From Cytospora piceicola (Eukaryota > Ascomycota > Sordariomycetes > Diaporthales > Cytosporaceae), in NCBI GenBank assembly GCA_023375675.1, contig JALQBC010000071.1:1-64000 (forward strand): 64,000 nucleotides of DNA, in the 5' to 3' direction. The position numbers and the translations under genes were made by a program. The notes under the pieces were generated by a model, which had not been told where the DNA came from, did no database searches, and saw only the letters and a program-made list of their open reading frames with translations. This document shows positions 23,035-36,100 of the stretch, piece after piece; the stretch's first letter is position 1, and each line of letters opens with the position of its first letter.

Positions 23035-26000
23035 AATTAACTTCCTTGATTTTAGTTAGTCTTAGCACCTTTTGTTAAGGCTATATACTAATTTAGTATA
23101 CATTTACTTAATAACCTTTTAAAATACTATAATAACTATTATAACCGTTTTTAAAACGCGTTAAGGTAATAGCTTTTTAACTACTGCCTTTAAAGCTTTA
23201 TACCCTTCGAACTTCTATACTTATATAGTCGGCTACTATCGTTAACTTTAACAGCTATAAAACTATTACTAAAGGTAAACAGCGCCGACGATAATAAGAG
23301 TTTAACCTTTCGTTCTTTCCGATACCTATAAAAGCTTTATCTAAACGAAACCTTTTTATACTTGCTTTTAAAGCGCCCGAATTTATATTATAACTTACGG
23401 CTTATATCGTATAATATACAGTAGTTACAAAAGCCCGATATAAAGTTTTTCTTACTTTCTCTTAAGCTTTAAACGCCGTTTTTAAGTAGTTTATTAAAGG
23501 CGTATAGCTTTAAGTTACGTTTAAGTTTTATATTAGCTTTAAAGTATATTTCGAAAATATAATTAATAAAGATATCGGCTAAACCTTTAATAACTAGCCT
23601 TAATAAAACGTAGTATATTACGTTTTATTTTATTCGACTACCTCGGTATAAAAACCCGCTTTTATTATAAGCTTAAACAACGGTCGGCTTAGCTTATTAT
23701 ATACGAATATCGCGGCTTAACGTATATCGGAAACCGTTTTTACTGCTTACCGGTAATAAAAAACTATCGTCTTCGGCTTTTATACTAACGTAAAGCTAAA
23801 AAAAGATTTATACCTTTTCTTACGTTTCGACGAATAATCTTTAGCTTAAAAGTATAAATCCTTTTAAGTTAAGGCTATAATCGCTAAAGCTTTATAATTA
23901 CCTTTCGCCGACCTACCTATAATAGCGAAAGTTCGAACCGGATAAGTAATCCGGCTTTATAATAAACTTATATAAAAGCTTTTTTTTATTAAAGAAACCG
24001 AACTTAAAGCGTTAGTCGGCTATAATATAGTAAAAGCTAGCTAAGTTTAATATACTTACTATATTAAAAAAGTACTTACTATAATTACCGACTAAAAAGG
24101 TAAACGCCTCTTTATAAACTAAGCGGTATTAAAAAAGGTAATTATATAAACAGGCTAACACCTTTTAATATACTACTGCTTTTAATACTACGATAAAAAT
24201 CTTACGTTAAATATATAAATTATCGCGTTTATAAACCTACTTAAAACCTGCTTTTATATATTTAGCCGAAGCCGGCTATTTTACCTAGTTAAATATAAGT
24301 TCCGCCTTACTTAATATAAAAACTATTAAAAGTTCTATAAGACTTATAAATATAACTACCGATAATACTACCGATAGTACGGCGGTAAAAACTACAGTTA
24401 TAATAACTACTAAAAAGCCTGCTAATACGCTAATTATTATAGCCCTTATAACGTAACTTTCCTTTAATACCCGGCTAAGCCTTAACAAGTTAATAAACAG
24501 ACCGTCTGTTTTACTAAAGCTTAACATAAAAAGGTTTATATAAAAAAAGTTAAAGCCTACTATACTACTAACTTAAAAACTACGATAACGAAAAAGGTAT
24601 AAAACAGTATACCTGTATTTATATACTTACTATTAGCCTTCCGGACTTATCTGCTAATACTTAAATAAACTAAATAGCCGGCTAATAATATAAATATCGA
24701 TACTATAATAACTTTTAATAAAAACCTTTAAGCCTTAATCTACGCTTAATTTTATAAATAATATACCTAAACGCTAATACCTTTAAACTTAAAAGCCTTA
24801 AAAAACCGAAACCTTAGTCTTTTAGCTTAATTATAATAAGAGTATATAATTAAAAGTAATATATAACGTCGCCTTTTAGCTAACGTAAGCCTATTATTAT
24901 AATATTATTTTTCTTTAAGAACTTTAAACTAAGGTTTTTATAGATAGTAAATACTATATAAAAATATACTTAGAATTCGATACCTACTTACTAGTTAGGC
25001 GATAAAATAGTAAGGCTACTTAGCTTTATATTACTATTTATATTTATAAAAAACAGGGCTTCGTCTTTAACTAACTTATACTTATAGCTAAACTTACTAT
25101 TACCGAAATATATAATATATACTAAGTTCGTATTAATAATATTATATTCGTTTTAGCTTACTAACAGCTTTATATTTCTTAAGATAACTTAGTTATTAAA
25201 AAAGTGTTTAATAACTAAACGCCCCTAAATAATATACTACTCGGTAATAACTTTAACTTAATTTACTACTATTAACAGACCGATAAAACCGTTATTAGTA
25301 TCAGGCCGTTCCTTATTAACTAAACGGATAACTATAAGCTTTAAGTACTTAACCCTTTAAACTAAGCTACTAATAAATATAATAATATACTTAACCTCGT
25401 TATTACTAATATCTTTCGAATAAGCTATATAATCGAAAAGCACTTTAACGTAAGATTAAACTACTTTACCGTACTTACCCGCCTACCGCTACTTACCGTC
25501 TATACCCTCTTTTTAAATAAAATTCGCCTCGATATAAAAAAGCTCGAGTAGATAGCTAAACTTATTCGGCTTAATATCCTTTATTTATTAAAGCTAAAAC
25601 GCGATATACCGGCGTTAAACTTAGCCGTTAAAGCGTTAACCGACTTACTTTATAGCTTTATACTAACAGTAGGCTAAGTTAACGTCTTTTAAAAATACAA
25701 CGTCCCTTAATAAAATAATAAATATACAATACTTTATAAAAAGGCTTACTAAGCTACTAAAAATAACTACTAGCTTTACCTTAACGTATATATCGTATAA
25801 CAGAAATTTCGATTAATAGTACGAAAGGTTAAGAAAGAATATATAAAACAAGCCTTTACCGACTTAGTTATACTATAATACGTTTTCTAAGTAGTTAAAC
25901 TATATAAATTTAAGCTTACTATCGCCCTATCTCCGTTCGACGTTAACAACAGTATTATATATATCTCTTAATATAATAAGGCTTAGCTATTTAGCCGGTC

Positions 26001-29000
26001 GGCTTTATAACGCTTTACTAGGTAAAATAACTTAAACTACTTAGTAATCTCGGTCGCTCTTTATAAATATATCTTTTAAAACTTTACTATATTATTTAAC
26101 GAAGCTTTAATATACGTTATACATATTAACGACACTTCTCTTAAGACCGATAAAATTACCGTTATAGCTTTTTAAGAATTTTAAACAAACGTTAATAAAT
26201 ATATCTACGCTTTTTTCGAATAATATCTCTGCTTCGACTACTATTCTTTTTATTAAAGATAAGCGGAAGTCGTTATAATCCTTAAAGGTAGTAAATAAGA
26301 TCTAACTTTAGTATAAAACTAACGACCGATTGTTTTATTATCGTACTTTAATAAAAGTCTCGAACGTTTAATTATAGCTAAGCTTTCTTACTTTACTTTC
26401 GACTGTAACGTCTTATACCTTAACTAAGTTAACGCTTTACTTAAAAAGTCCTTTATAAACCTAACGGTAGCTTTTACTTATAATATCGAAAGCGCCTTTA
26501 TTACCGGTAAAGTAGTTACTTTTATAACTTCCGATATTAAAAAAGCCTTCGATTTTATACTTTAAAACCGGATAGCTTTCCGCTTACACGAATAAGGTTA
26601 AGTATACAGACTTATTAACTACGTTTATATATTTATATTTAACCGTACGGCTTATATACGCCTATAATAAACCTTTATAAAACTGTTCGAACTTCTATAC
26701 GGCTTTTTATAAAGATTACTACTTTCTTTTATACTATTCTTCTTATATATAGAACCTATTTACCGGCTCTTCGAGCCGGATAAGCGGTTTAAATATATAA
26801 ATAACGTAACGTATATCTCTATTAGAAACACTTTTAAAAAGACTGCCGTCTGTATTATAGTAAAGATCTTTAAACTTATTTAATAAAGCCGTAATAACGT
26901 AGTTTAATTCGACTTTAATAAAATAAAGGTTATTTATATTACTTAGTATAGAAAAGATAAAACCTGCCCTTTTCTATTAGTATTATATAACGGTATCGAT
27001 AAACACTTTTTACTACGCCTTCGGTAGCTTAATATTTAGTTCGATAAAGCCTTCGGTTTTAAATTATATATATAAGAATAAATTATAAAAATATAAAAAA
27101 TCGTAAAATATATTTACAGCTTTTATATTACTTATTTAAAATCTTTACTTTACCTTATAAAACAGACGATATAAGTATACGTTAAGTTAGTTATACTTTA
27201 TAGCTCGGAAGTTTAATTTTATAAATATACTTAACCTATGTTTAACTATACCGGAACGTAGATATTATTAGGTAAAAGCAGATTAATTAACGAAATTAGT
27301 AGCTATTTTTATATCGCTCTTTTTTTAATTCTCTTTATTTATCGAACAGTATTAATTAACGCCTTTTATAAAAAAGTAAGTATTTTTTATTTTAACTAGC
27401 TACTTAAAATAGTTAAAGATTACTTCGCCTTCTGTTTTAATTCTTTTAATATAGCCTATCTTTTTATTACCTGTCTTACTTTTTTAAAGAATATACGTTC
27501 GGCTTAACGTTATAAACATATAAATCTAACATATAATATAACTAGCCTTTCGTTTTTTTTTTTTGCTTTTCGTTTATCCTTCGGCGGTTTATAAATACTT
27601 TATACTTAACGGTCGTTAATCGGTTAAAAGCCGACGTAATAAAGGATTATTTATTATAACTAAAGTTAGTATTACGATTAAACTTAATCGTTTACTCGAA
27701 TAAGTTTAAATAAAAAAATAAAGTAATAAGATAAAGTTTTACCGTATATTATAATAAACTTATCGTTTATTAGTTTTATAGCCGACTAAGTTTTATAAAA
27801 GTCTTCGATATAAAAGTAACTAAGGCTATATAAGCTTTAAAAGCCGTTTACTATATCGTTTAACTTAATAATAATATTAACGGTATTTATATCTATATTA
27901 ATAACTCTTTAATAGTATAGTGTTTATATAGTATACTTATAATCTTATCTTAGTATAAGTTCTAATAATTTTAAGCTTTAGCCGAAGCCTGCGAATAAGT
28001 TACTATATAATAAAGCTTTAAATATATAAATATCTTCGGTAACAAAAAAACTAACCGGCTAACAAACTTCGCCTACTAGCTCCTTATACTTATAAACGCC
28101 CTTACCTTTTATTCAACGGTTTATAAAACTATTAAAAAGTACGGTAATCGAACCTTTTAAAAATAATAGCTAACTTATAAAAACTATATCGAACGATACT
28201 GTAACCTTAACCTTATAGTTAAAATCGGCTGTTTATTAAAGCTTTTTACTTTTAAATAAACTTTATATTACCTTTTAGTAGCGCGGCTAAGCTATAACGA
28301 CTTTAAAGAGTATTACTTTTATTTTAATTACCTTAACGTAGCTTTAAACTATATATATAACTATCTAAAAACTTTTAGGTATATTTTTTAATACGTTAAA
28401 ATCCTTAAACGTTTAAAGGTAAAGCTAATACTTTCGCCTTAGGTAGCTATAAACCGAATACTTAACTAAAGATTTAAAACTTTTATTAAGCTAGCGGATA
28501 AGTTATAGTACTTTATTAAAATTATCTACCGGCTACGTTTTAAGCAGGCGCTTTATTAAAAGCCTTACCGTATTTTATTATTTTTCTCTTTTTTATATAA
28601 ATAGTCTATTTATATTATATTTCTTTTTACTTTTACTTTTATTTCTTTTATTACTAGCTATTAACGTTATCGATTAACAGTTTTCGGTAGTTTCTTTTAA
28701 AAGATTATTAACCGAAATTTAACGATACTTTTAATTATAAATAACCGGTCGTAATACCGTACCGCTATCACGCCTAATTTAACTAAGTAATAAAAGTCCG
28801 ACGTTTATAACGCTATAAGCTTATAAACTAATATACGGTAATTATTTTAGTAAAAAGGCTAAGAATTAGCTTAAAAATAGTATACTTAGCTAGTTAAATA
28901 ATACCTTTTAAGTAGAATTAAAATAAAAAAAATAGGCTTAAAAAGGAGATTTATTAAGCGTTTATAATACAGGAATTTTCTGTTAAGCGGGGTTACGTTT

Positions 29001-29215
29001 AGTTATTAAGATAACCGGCTTTTAACGGAGTTACTACGCTATAGGCAAATAACTAACTTACTTTTTAAACTACTTAATTTAGTCCCTTTATATATATATT
29101 CTACTACTATAAACTAGATAGCTAGCGCTGCTACGCCCTATACCCTACGAGAGGCCGCGGTTATAGCCCTAGTAGCCTAACCGCTTACGGCGGTTAAAGA
29201 CATTATCATCATCAT
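23035..29215 (+). mobile_element. RIP-degraded Tad1-like LINE retrotransposon
   Basis: About 6.2 kb of very AT-rich DNA with many stops, yet plus-strand translations keep LINE order. Near 25380-25680 the end of an endonuclease domain reads through as NILNLVITNIFRISYIIEKH and NLAVKALTDLLYSFILTVG. Near 26690-26830 the reverse transcriptase reads FLLYYSSYIEPIYRLFEP then KYINNVTYISI, where a YVDD-type box has become YINN, as G-to-A change predicts. Near 28020-28100 FGNKKTNRLTNFAY fits the GNExAD box of RNase H. Near 28300-28560 YNDFKEYYFYFNYLNVALN fits the family's C-terminal zinc-binding region. The element ends near a TTATCATCATCATTATC tail. The boundaries are where base composition changes; no target duplication was identified. 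Certainly inactive. Confidence 0.85.
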
Positions 29216-29649
29216 TATCTCGCAGTCTGATTTGCTCCCGAGCAATGTGCCTCCCGGTTCCCGACTCTCGCCTACCCTCACGGATTTCAACCTCACCTTA
29301 CCACCGCCAGCTCTCTTATCGTGTTGCGCGGGCCGTTAGTCGGCCCGTGCGTTCTTCCAGGCAGCGCACTAGGTGCCTAGGTTAGTCCTGCGATTCCATC
29401 GTCCTTTAGTTTACCTAGCTGACCTTAATCACAACAACCACACACACAACCAACATATCGTCATTTTGACGGGCCTCACTCATCCTTACCAAATTCTGTC
29501 CATTACCTCGCATGTTCCGTTCCTCTTGACTGACCATACTGCCCTCGAATCAGCCCAGTAACACCGTATTGAAACTTCTCACCGCTGTGTTCGGCGTTTA
29601 ATCTTCAACACGGGTATCATTTTTGACCACAACGTCTTCGTCCTTGGCC

Positions 29650-30024
29650 TTAAAACTCGCTTCCAACAACACCGCCGGTGTTCTTCACCCGTGCCGTGTA
29701 TGTGCACCTTTGCCAGCTCACCGTGTTCGATCGCTGTCTCTCGCTCTCATTTTGCCTTACTGGTACCATATGTGGGGTTTTTAGCCATTGGGAGAATCGA
29801 CCACAGTTAAACGGATAGGCGGTGGCAGGCTTGGGTAATTCCGCTGCAGCTGGCCTTCCCATGTAAATGCCACAATATTCGTCAGTAAACACCTCGCGTG
29901 CTGGATCAGAAGGAGAATCACAGGCTCTCGCGGATAAGTACTCACTTCTGCCGACAAGAGGGAGCAGCATCACAACAGCCTGGCCCGCCAAATAATCCAA
30001 CACCTGTATTACCACCACCACCAT
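29650..30024 (-). CDS. Possible small secreted cysteine-containing protein
   Basis: Minus-strand frame of 124 aa if translation starts at 30024 (the frame itself is open to 30123). The start is very hydrophobic (MVVVVIQVLDYLAGQAVVML), as in a signal peptide. The mature part carries four cysteines in ARACDSP, DEYCGIY, FNCGRFS and WQRCTY, and looks protein-like in the middle (AREVFTDEYCGIYMGRPAA). No family is recognised. The valine run comes from a CCACCACCACCAT repeat, which weakens the signal-peptide argument. An effector-like protein is conceivable; chance is equally likely. Confidence 0.28.
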   Translation of the reverse strand: MVVVVIQVLDYLAGQAVVMLLPLVGRSEYLSARACDSPSDPAREVFTDEYCGIYMGRPAAAELPKPATAYPFNCGRFSQWLKTPHMVPVRQNESERQRSNTVSWQRCTYTARVKNTGGVVGSEF

Positions 30025-31462
30025 AATGTTACGAGTGAATGTATCAGCAGTTCGGATCTCCATTACTAACGCTTGGTGGGGCTCTGTCCGGCGGGGTGGA
30101 TTTGGTTCCGACAAATATAGCACTCCGATAAAAAAAATGTGACAGTCAGATAAGGAATGTGGCAGTCAGACCATAAATTTAGTGGCTCCCCACAGAATAT
30201 TGAGGCAATGCCACCAAGCAATATGTGGAATATCTTCTGCGCTGGTGGATACAGAAACACTGTTTCCATTACCAATAGTCAATAGTTCCAAATAAAACTT
30301 CATGTCTCTAGGTCCTGTATACACCTAGACACCTCGAGTTGCGCCCTGAAGTATCTGTTCAGAGGCGGTTGAGTGTAATCAAGCCACACCACCACCATAT
30401 TATCACCATCGAACATACTGGCACCAACCCCAGTACGAGCGTTGCATTTCTGCCAGCCCACACCTCAACCGGTAACCCAGATCAGGTCGCATAGACGAGC
30501 CGTTGGCAATGATTGTGACGGCAATGGCCTCGATTCCTCGAGGGCAACGGCAGTAAGTAGTGGGGACCTTGATTACCGACCTAACTACATGGGCATGCAG
30601 GACCTCGCCTCCACAGTGCTGATGTATATTGACAGACTGCTACAACGGCATCCATGGCCCACGAGGTCCCCTCTCTCTTCCATCCGAGGATGCATCAGCA
30701 TATTTATCCTGCACGCACTTACGCAGTCCGACCACATTCCAGAGGAACAGAATCCCTCTGATCACATGATCGTATATAGCAGAACTGCAAAGCAGCCTTG
30801 AAACGGAGGCCAGATACTAGGTGCACGTAACATTGCAAATATAATACATTACCCGATTGGTGACACGACGGCACATGTGTATGCAAGCTTTGGTAAGATA
30901 CATTGATTAGGGTGGACCAATAATCACACCCCATCCTTATATTACTGCATCGTATTTCAAATCAAAGCCGTAGGATCGGCTATGGAGAACGGAAATGAAT
31001 CAGAATTGGTTGGCTCTTACCAGGTCTGCTATATATTTTCCTGGGGAGAAAGCATTCAAGGGCTGTGTGGGTGGACGAAGACGGAGCTCATCACATAATC
31101 ATTCACGAAAGTCCAAGCCAAGTATCTGGAGGCAGCAAGTGGGTCGATGCTATAAAGCTGTTCGATAGGGACACGAACTTGGGAACAGTCGTGGAATAAT
31201 TACTAAGGAAAGATGTTAAACTGTAGCTGGATAGAGCCGATGGACACCAGTCTAGCCGCAGAACCATATAGCATGAAAGTTCACTCAATCAGCGGTTGAG
31301 GATGCGAGTCTGCAGAACTATTATAAGCGCCGTAATAAGATACAATAGGATCAAGGACTAAATAAGTATGTAAATAGTGGCGGATAGGCTGTCCGGTAAT
31401 GTATTGTGCATATAATTCTTATGCTATGTAATCCCGTGCGAGCAATCCGTTCCCAATTAAAT

Positions 31463-31577
31463 TATTAGATCGGATTTAGATTTATAAGATTTAGATTAGA
31501 TGAGATGAGATTCGATTAGATTAGATTAGATTATATTGGATCGAGTCCGATTAGATGAAGTATGATAAGATAAGATA
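31463..31577. repeat. Imperfect GATTA pentamer tract
   Basis: GATTAGATTAGATTAGATTA core with GATGAGATGAGATTC and GATAAGATAAGATAG variants on both sides, in the region upstream of the PD-(D/E)XK-like gene. Confidence 0.85.
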
Positions 31578-31610
31578 GCATTGGTTTAGTAAGCTGGAAC
31601 TGGGTTGAGT

Positions 31611-31624
31611 GTTGCCGCGGCAAC
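31611..31624. promoter_or_regulatory. 14-bp perfect palindrome upstream of PD-(D/E)XK-like gene
   Basis: GTTGCCGCGGCAAC is its own reverse complement and lies 118-131 bp before the start codon at 31742. It contains a CCGCGG centre like sites bound by dimeric zinc-cluster transcription factors. Regulatory function is inference only. Confidence 0.4.
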
Positions 31625-31741
31625 ATTCCGCGACAATGCAACACAACATGAAACAAACAACAAGATCAGGTAGTATCTCGGCGACGCAATCCCCCCTCAA
31701 GTCAAATTCTACATTAGTAACATAACATCACCCCTAAAGCT

Positions 31742-33453
31742 ATGCCCGCACGTCTGAATATCGAGTCGTGGATCAATACACTCGTTGACGACGACTGCGA
31801 GAACTACGATCGAGGGCTGATACAGCCACTCCCTCCCCTTTTCACCTCGTTGTTGTTCCCGGATATGGAGGATATAGGAGTGGAGATGGACATGGATATG
31901 GACATGGAGGACATGCAAACACCCACACGCAAGCCCAACAAACGTGTGCGAAAGGCCCACCCTGCAGGCGTTGCCGCTGCCGACCCCGACGAGACTCCCC
32001 GCCCAGCTCTCGTCCCCTTGCTGGGCGGTAGTACTATCTCGGATGCAGTACCGACCACGGCGGATAATCCCTCCCCCTCCCATTCCGGGTACTGCAACAG
32101 CAGCTCGGCCGAGCACCTGTCCACAGCCGGATCTTCTGTCCGGTCCGGGCGGAGCAGCCCGCGCAAGAGGGAGCTGCGCCTGCGCAACACGGCCGAGTTC
32201 CCCGTCGAGCGGCGTGTCCAGCTGTGGGATGACCTCTCGCGGCTCGCCGGCGGCGATGGGTCCGGCCTGAATGGGCTCCTTGACGACCTGTACTCGATCG
32301 CGACGGGCGGCGAGGGCCTCGTCCCTGACATCTTTGAGGCATCGCTAGCCAGTGTCCGCCCCCGGCCCCCGCGGTACTGTTTCCTCCCCGTCACCGAAGC
32401 TGCCGCCTCGGACGCCGCGCTCCGGGCCCGGCTGGAGCGCGAGCACTTCCAGCTCGAGCGCATCGTGCGCAACAGCCGCACGTGCGCCCAGCGCCTCGCC
32501 CACGAGGCCGAGTGGAACGACCGCGTGCATGCCCAGCTGCTCCAGGAGGCCCTGGACGGCTGGTCGCCTGTGGTGGACTTCCGCAACATCACAGCCGTGC
32601 GCACCGCCGCCGACTTCCTGGATCCCGACCCGGTCATCCGGGAGAACAAGATCGACTACGGCCTGTTCCTCTACCTCGAGGAGCCCGACCTGGCCTATAT
32701 CCGCGGCCGCCACCCTGGTGGCCTAGCCCTGAACCACACCAATCTCGGCGACGACGTACCCCTCGCCGTTAGCATCGAGACTAAGAGCCTCCTTGCCGAT
32801 GCCGTCGGCGGACATACGCAGCTTGCCAACTGGGCGCGGGCACAGTTCCGCCACCTGGACCGGGCGGTCAAGGTGCGGACCGCCGCCGCAGAAAGGTCGC
32901 AAGCACAGGATGATGAGACAGCACGACATTCAGGAGAAAGCGTAGACGAGCGGGAAGAACGGGACTATAGTAACAACAGCAGCAGCATTAACAACAACAA
33001 TACGAGGAGGTCTACAGTTCATAACAGCAACGTTGTTGCGGCTCCAACTCGTCCCGCTCCAGATCCTATCGACAACCAGATACCATTATCTGCACCTGCT
33101 CTTCCCATCTTACCTCTAGTCTTTGTCTATGGGAATATATGGTCTGTTCAATTTGCCCTCCGTGCAGAGGGGAAAACGGTACGTCTTTTGTGCATACCTC
33201 GCTGCCTTCCAGTCCGTTACTGAACTGTTATGCCCCTTATTCTATATCGTTCTGCATCATACATACATCATGCATACCTAAGTGATTATTTATAACAGCT
33301 TTCTTACTATTGCCGTGCTAGATAATCTACGAAAGCATAACCCTTGGTGACAGCAACGATGTATACGGCTGCTATAAGATCCGCGCCGCCGTGCGAAGGC
33401 TGGCCAACTGGGCGGCTCAGGATATGCGCAGGTACTGGATGGAAGTGATATAA
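31742..33453 (+). CDS. Fungal PD-(D/E)XK nuclease-like domain protein
   Basis: 522 aa, exons 31742-33178 and 33322-33453, with one 143-nt GTACGT..TAG intron in phase 0. Domain layout: N-terminal IESWINTLVDDD; a low-complexity acidic stretch with MDMDMDME near residues 50-56; a Ser/Arg-rich linker; then the nuclease-like core from about residue 155 (FPVERRVQLWDDLSRLAGG). Candidate active-site residues are the Asp of NKIDYGL (D305) and the E-x-K of VSIETK (E346, K348). The second exon gives the family's usual ending (YGCYKIRAAVRRLANW). This matches the large fungal PDDEXK-like family (PF20516 type), whose members are mostly unstudied; enzymatic activity is unproven. The central part is far richer in G+C than its surroundings. 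An Asn/Ser-rich insert (NNSSSINNNN) lies near residue 410. Confidence 0.82.
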
Positions 33454-36100
33454 GAAACCATGACCTTAGCAATCGCTTAGAACCCCGTTCGTCCCCCAAA
33501 GGCGAATGGAAACAAGCTTCTCTGTCTCTCCAGGAAAGTTGCATGTTTGTCGTTCGGCTTGTCCTTGTCCATGACAACATTTCGACTATGTCTCCTTTTC
33601 ACCCCCTTTTGACCCCCACCACGGCCAATCTTGATCAATCGATCATCATCAACCTCGATAGCAGACATGGCAGGGCTAGATCTCCCTATAATACCAGAGA
33701 TGAGTAGCGCCAGCAGGGAGGATGACTTAGACACCAACAACCGACGTCTAATACCAGACACACGCCTCGACAGACCAGCTCCTTTTCAACCAACAGCTGC
33801 GGTGGGGTTTCCCTTGAAGCTGCCTTGTCAGGCGCCAGACGCAGAAGGGGCCGCTGAGTGCTGCTAAGTTTCGAATGCTGCTCGACCTCTAGGAACAGCT
33901 AGGCAGAGAATACGGGAGTTAGGCATATGGAATTGCAAGCGACGATGATGTTTATAGTGGTGACGAGGACGAGGACTGCCGGGATCCCCGTGCTGGATAG
34001 TGTCGGATAGTCCTAGCTGGTTCCTGGACCGTTACTATGACCGGTGGGTATCGTCGCATTTCTCTGCTGGGGGTGGTTTTTATCTTTCTTCGGGTCTGCT
34101 GTCCGGACGTTCACAGCTGTTGTTATTATTGTTCCTCGTCGTCTTCCAGACCTGAGACGTTCAACATACACCAGACGCACACGGCCTCGCTACCAAATCG
34201 TGCTTGATGTTCCTATATACCCCGGGTTATAGCAGAACTCACAACGGCCCTCGCGGGGGTCATAAGCTCTCCCGGCCTGTATCTCCAGCCTTCCCCCGAG
34301 CTACAGACCCCCCTATGGCAACATCAAGCTACGCCGGCTTTCTCACCCGCCATCTATGTTCTCTAAGCTCAGCCGCTTAGCCGAGTTCCTGTTCCTGGTC
34401 ATGGGGCCTGATAATGCTGTCTGCGTTCTGTAGATAGATGATATTCTTTCTCCTGCCCTCTCTTGTGTCACCTGCGCTCTCACTCTGCGTGTGTATTTGC
34501 GAGAAAGAAGAAGAGATGGAATAAGGAGACGGGGTATATGTGAAACCGGGGCTTTGCGGTGGTCCTGGCGTAGACCACGGCCGTCACTATTGCCGCCACT
34601 GTCAAGGATCAGATCGGGTGTGAAAGTAGTGGCGGTAAAAAGCCGCAGGGCCGAGAGATCAGGTCGAGAGGCGAGCCACTGTGGGCAGCACAGTAGAACG
34701 TAGATTTATAAGCGATAGATACGTTAGTCCCGATATATATATGCAGCCGAGGTTGTTGTTATGTTATGACTACGGGATACTTTATGCTTACATGTGCAAG
34801 TTGCGGGCTGCTCTGTTGTACACATTGAGCTGGTCTTGCGACGCGAGTGTATGCAGGCGGAACTAGAGGATACACAAATATGCGCGCAAGAGAAAAAGAG
34901 CATTGTCTTATAGATTAAGAGCGAGATAATGGGGATATGGGTGGTGGGGGGGGGCAGGTAAGAGCGTTGATACCACAGGCCCGCCTGCAACTAATTAAGG
35001 ATTGCTGCAAAGCTCCGGCTACATGGACCAAGAATGGCAGGAGAAATAATGGACCGGCGGGGAGCGAGGACGTCCACAGAGTATAATGGGTGAGTTAATC
35101 CATCCACGCACGTGGGTGTGCATGGTACGGCGTGGCTTTTAGGCGTGTTGGTATCTCGCTAGAGGACAGTGCAGCTCGACGTGCGGCTCGGAAAGCATTT
35201 AGGGGTTTGTCACATCTCTGGGAGGGCGGACGGGCAGGTAGGCAGGCAGGCAGGCAAATACAGGTGGTATGATATAGTAAGTCTTGGATGTTGAAGAAGC
35301 TGTAGGTGCCTTCATCCTCTGGAGGAACGGGAAGAATGAGGTTGCAGATGGGAAAGGTGACGGACGCAATCAGTCGGCTGTGGTGAGGGAGGCTCAGAGC
35401 AAAGTTTGGGAGAGGCCCGGAGAGGACTGGTGACAAGACTGTTCCAACAAGCAATAGTATCTTCTCTGCTTGAAGTGCTGGGCATCATGTCTGGTCTGGA
35501 AGTGGATGCAACAATATCATAGCTTTTCAGCGGCTCTTGCACTCACTCTCTGCTGCGCTTGAAGACCCTGCTGGCCGATACCGACACCATAATTACTTAG
35601 CCAGCCGCGAGAGACACAGTCAGTCAGATATGTGACAGGCCCTCGTCCTTCAGAGCGACAGGTCAAAGGACACATATCATTGCATCCCTTACCAAAAGTA
35701 TACACACTGCCAATGGAGGCAAGTGTGTTAGTAAGCCTGGGTGTGGATTGCAATTGATGATCTATGGCATAGTCCACTAAGGATGATGGGTGGCTCCTTG
35801 AGAGCAGAACATGAAATATATCAATCTGACGGTGGCACGATGGCTTTAATTCACGCATGTGGGAAAGACGCAGTAAAGAAGGTTCCATATTTCGAAAGCA
35901 CTTCATGATGTATCAATCAGTGATTAGTCCCTGGGGTTCTTCCAGTGGCACTAGATCAATCAGCTACGTAGGTATATACCTAGGTAGGTAAGTATTTGAC
36001 TACATGGGTATTCTATGTACCTTAGCTAGATAGATAGGTATACATGTACTTCCTTCCTCTTTCCCACTTGCATCTTTGAGGTGCAGCTGAGGTAGGTCAG
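33454..36100. other. Intergenic, no convincing gene
   Basis: Normal composition. A 78-codon plus-strand frame (33631-33867; inner ATG MAGLDLPIIPEMSSASREDD at 33667) follows a 5' UTR-like sequence and might be a small gene or first exon, but no continuation was found. Short low-complexity tracts occur: (GGCAG)n near 35233-35258 and (TAGG)n-like sequence near 35970-36050. A 129-codon minus-strand frame at 35517-35906 has no recognisable feature. Confidence 0.4.

Larger units (their letters stand above)
29216..31741. other. Region between LINE and PD-(D/E)XK-like gene
   Basis: Normal composition. Apart from the small candidate frame at 29650-30024, a GATTA-rich tract and a 14-bp palindrome (listed separately), no gene is recognised. 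A short near-repeat TGTGACAGTCAGATAAGGAA / TGTGGCAGTCAGA lies at about 30138-30170. Several frames of 60-120 codons look random. Confidence 0.4.

Noticed and set aside
24285..24527. Hydrophobic 80-codon minus-strand frame
   Set aside because: It lies inside the RIP-degraded LINE and on the strand opposite its coding direction; the hydrophobicity comes from AT-rich codons.
31804..32649. 281-codon minus-strand frame
   Set aside because: It is the antisense shadow of the GC-rich PD-(D/E)XK-like gene: Arg/Ser-rich translation, no domain, and the sense frame has clear motifs.
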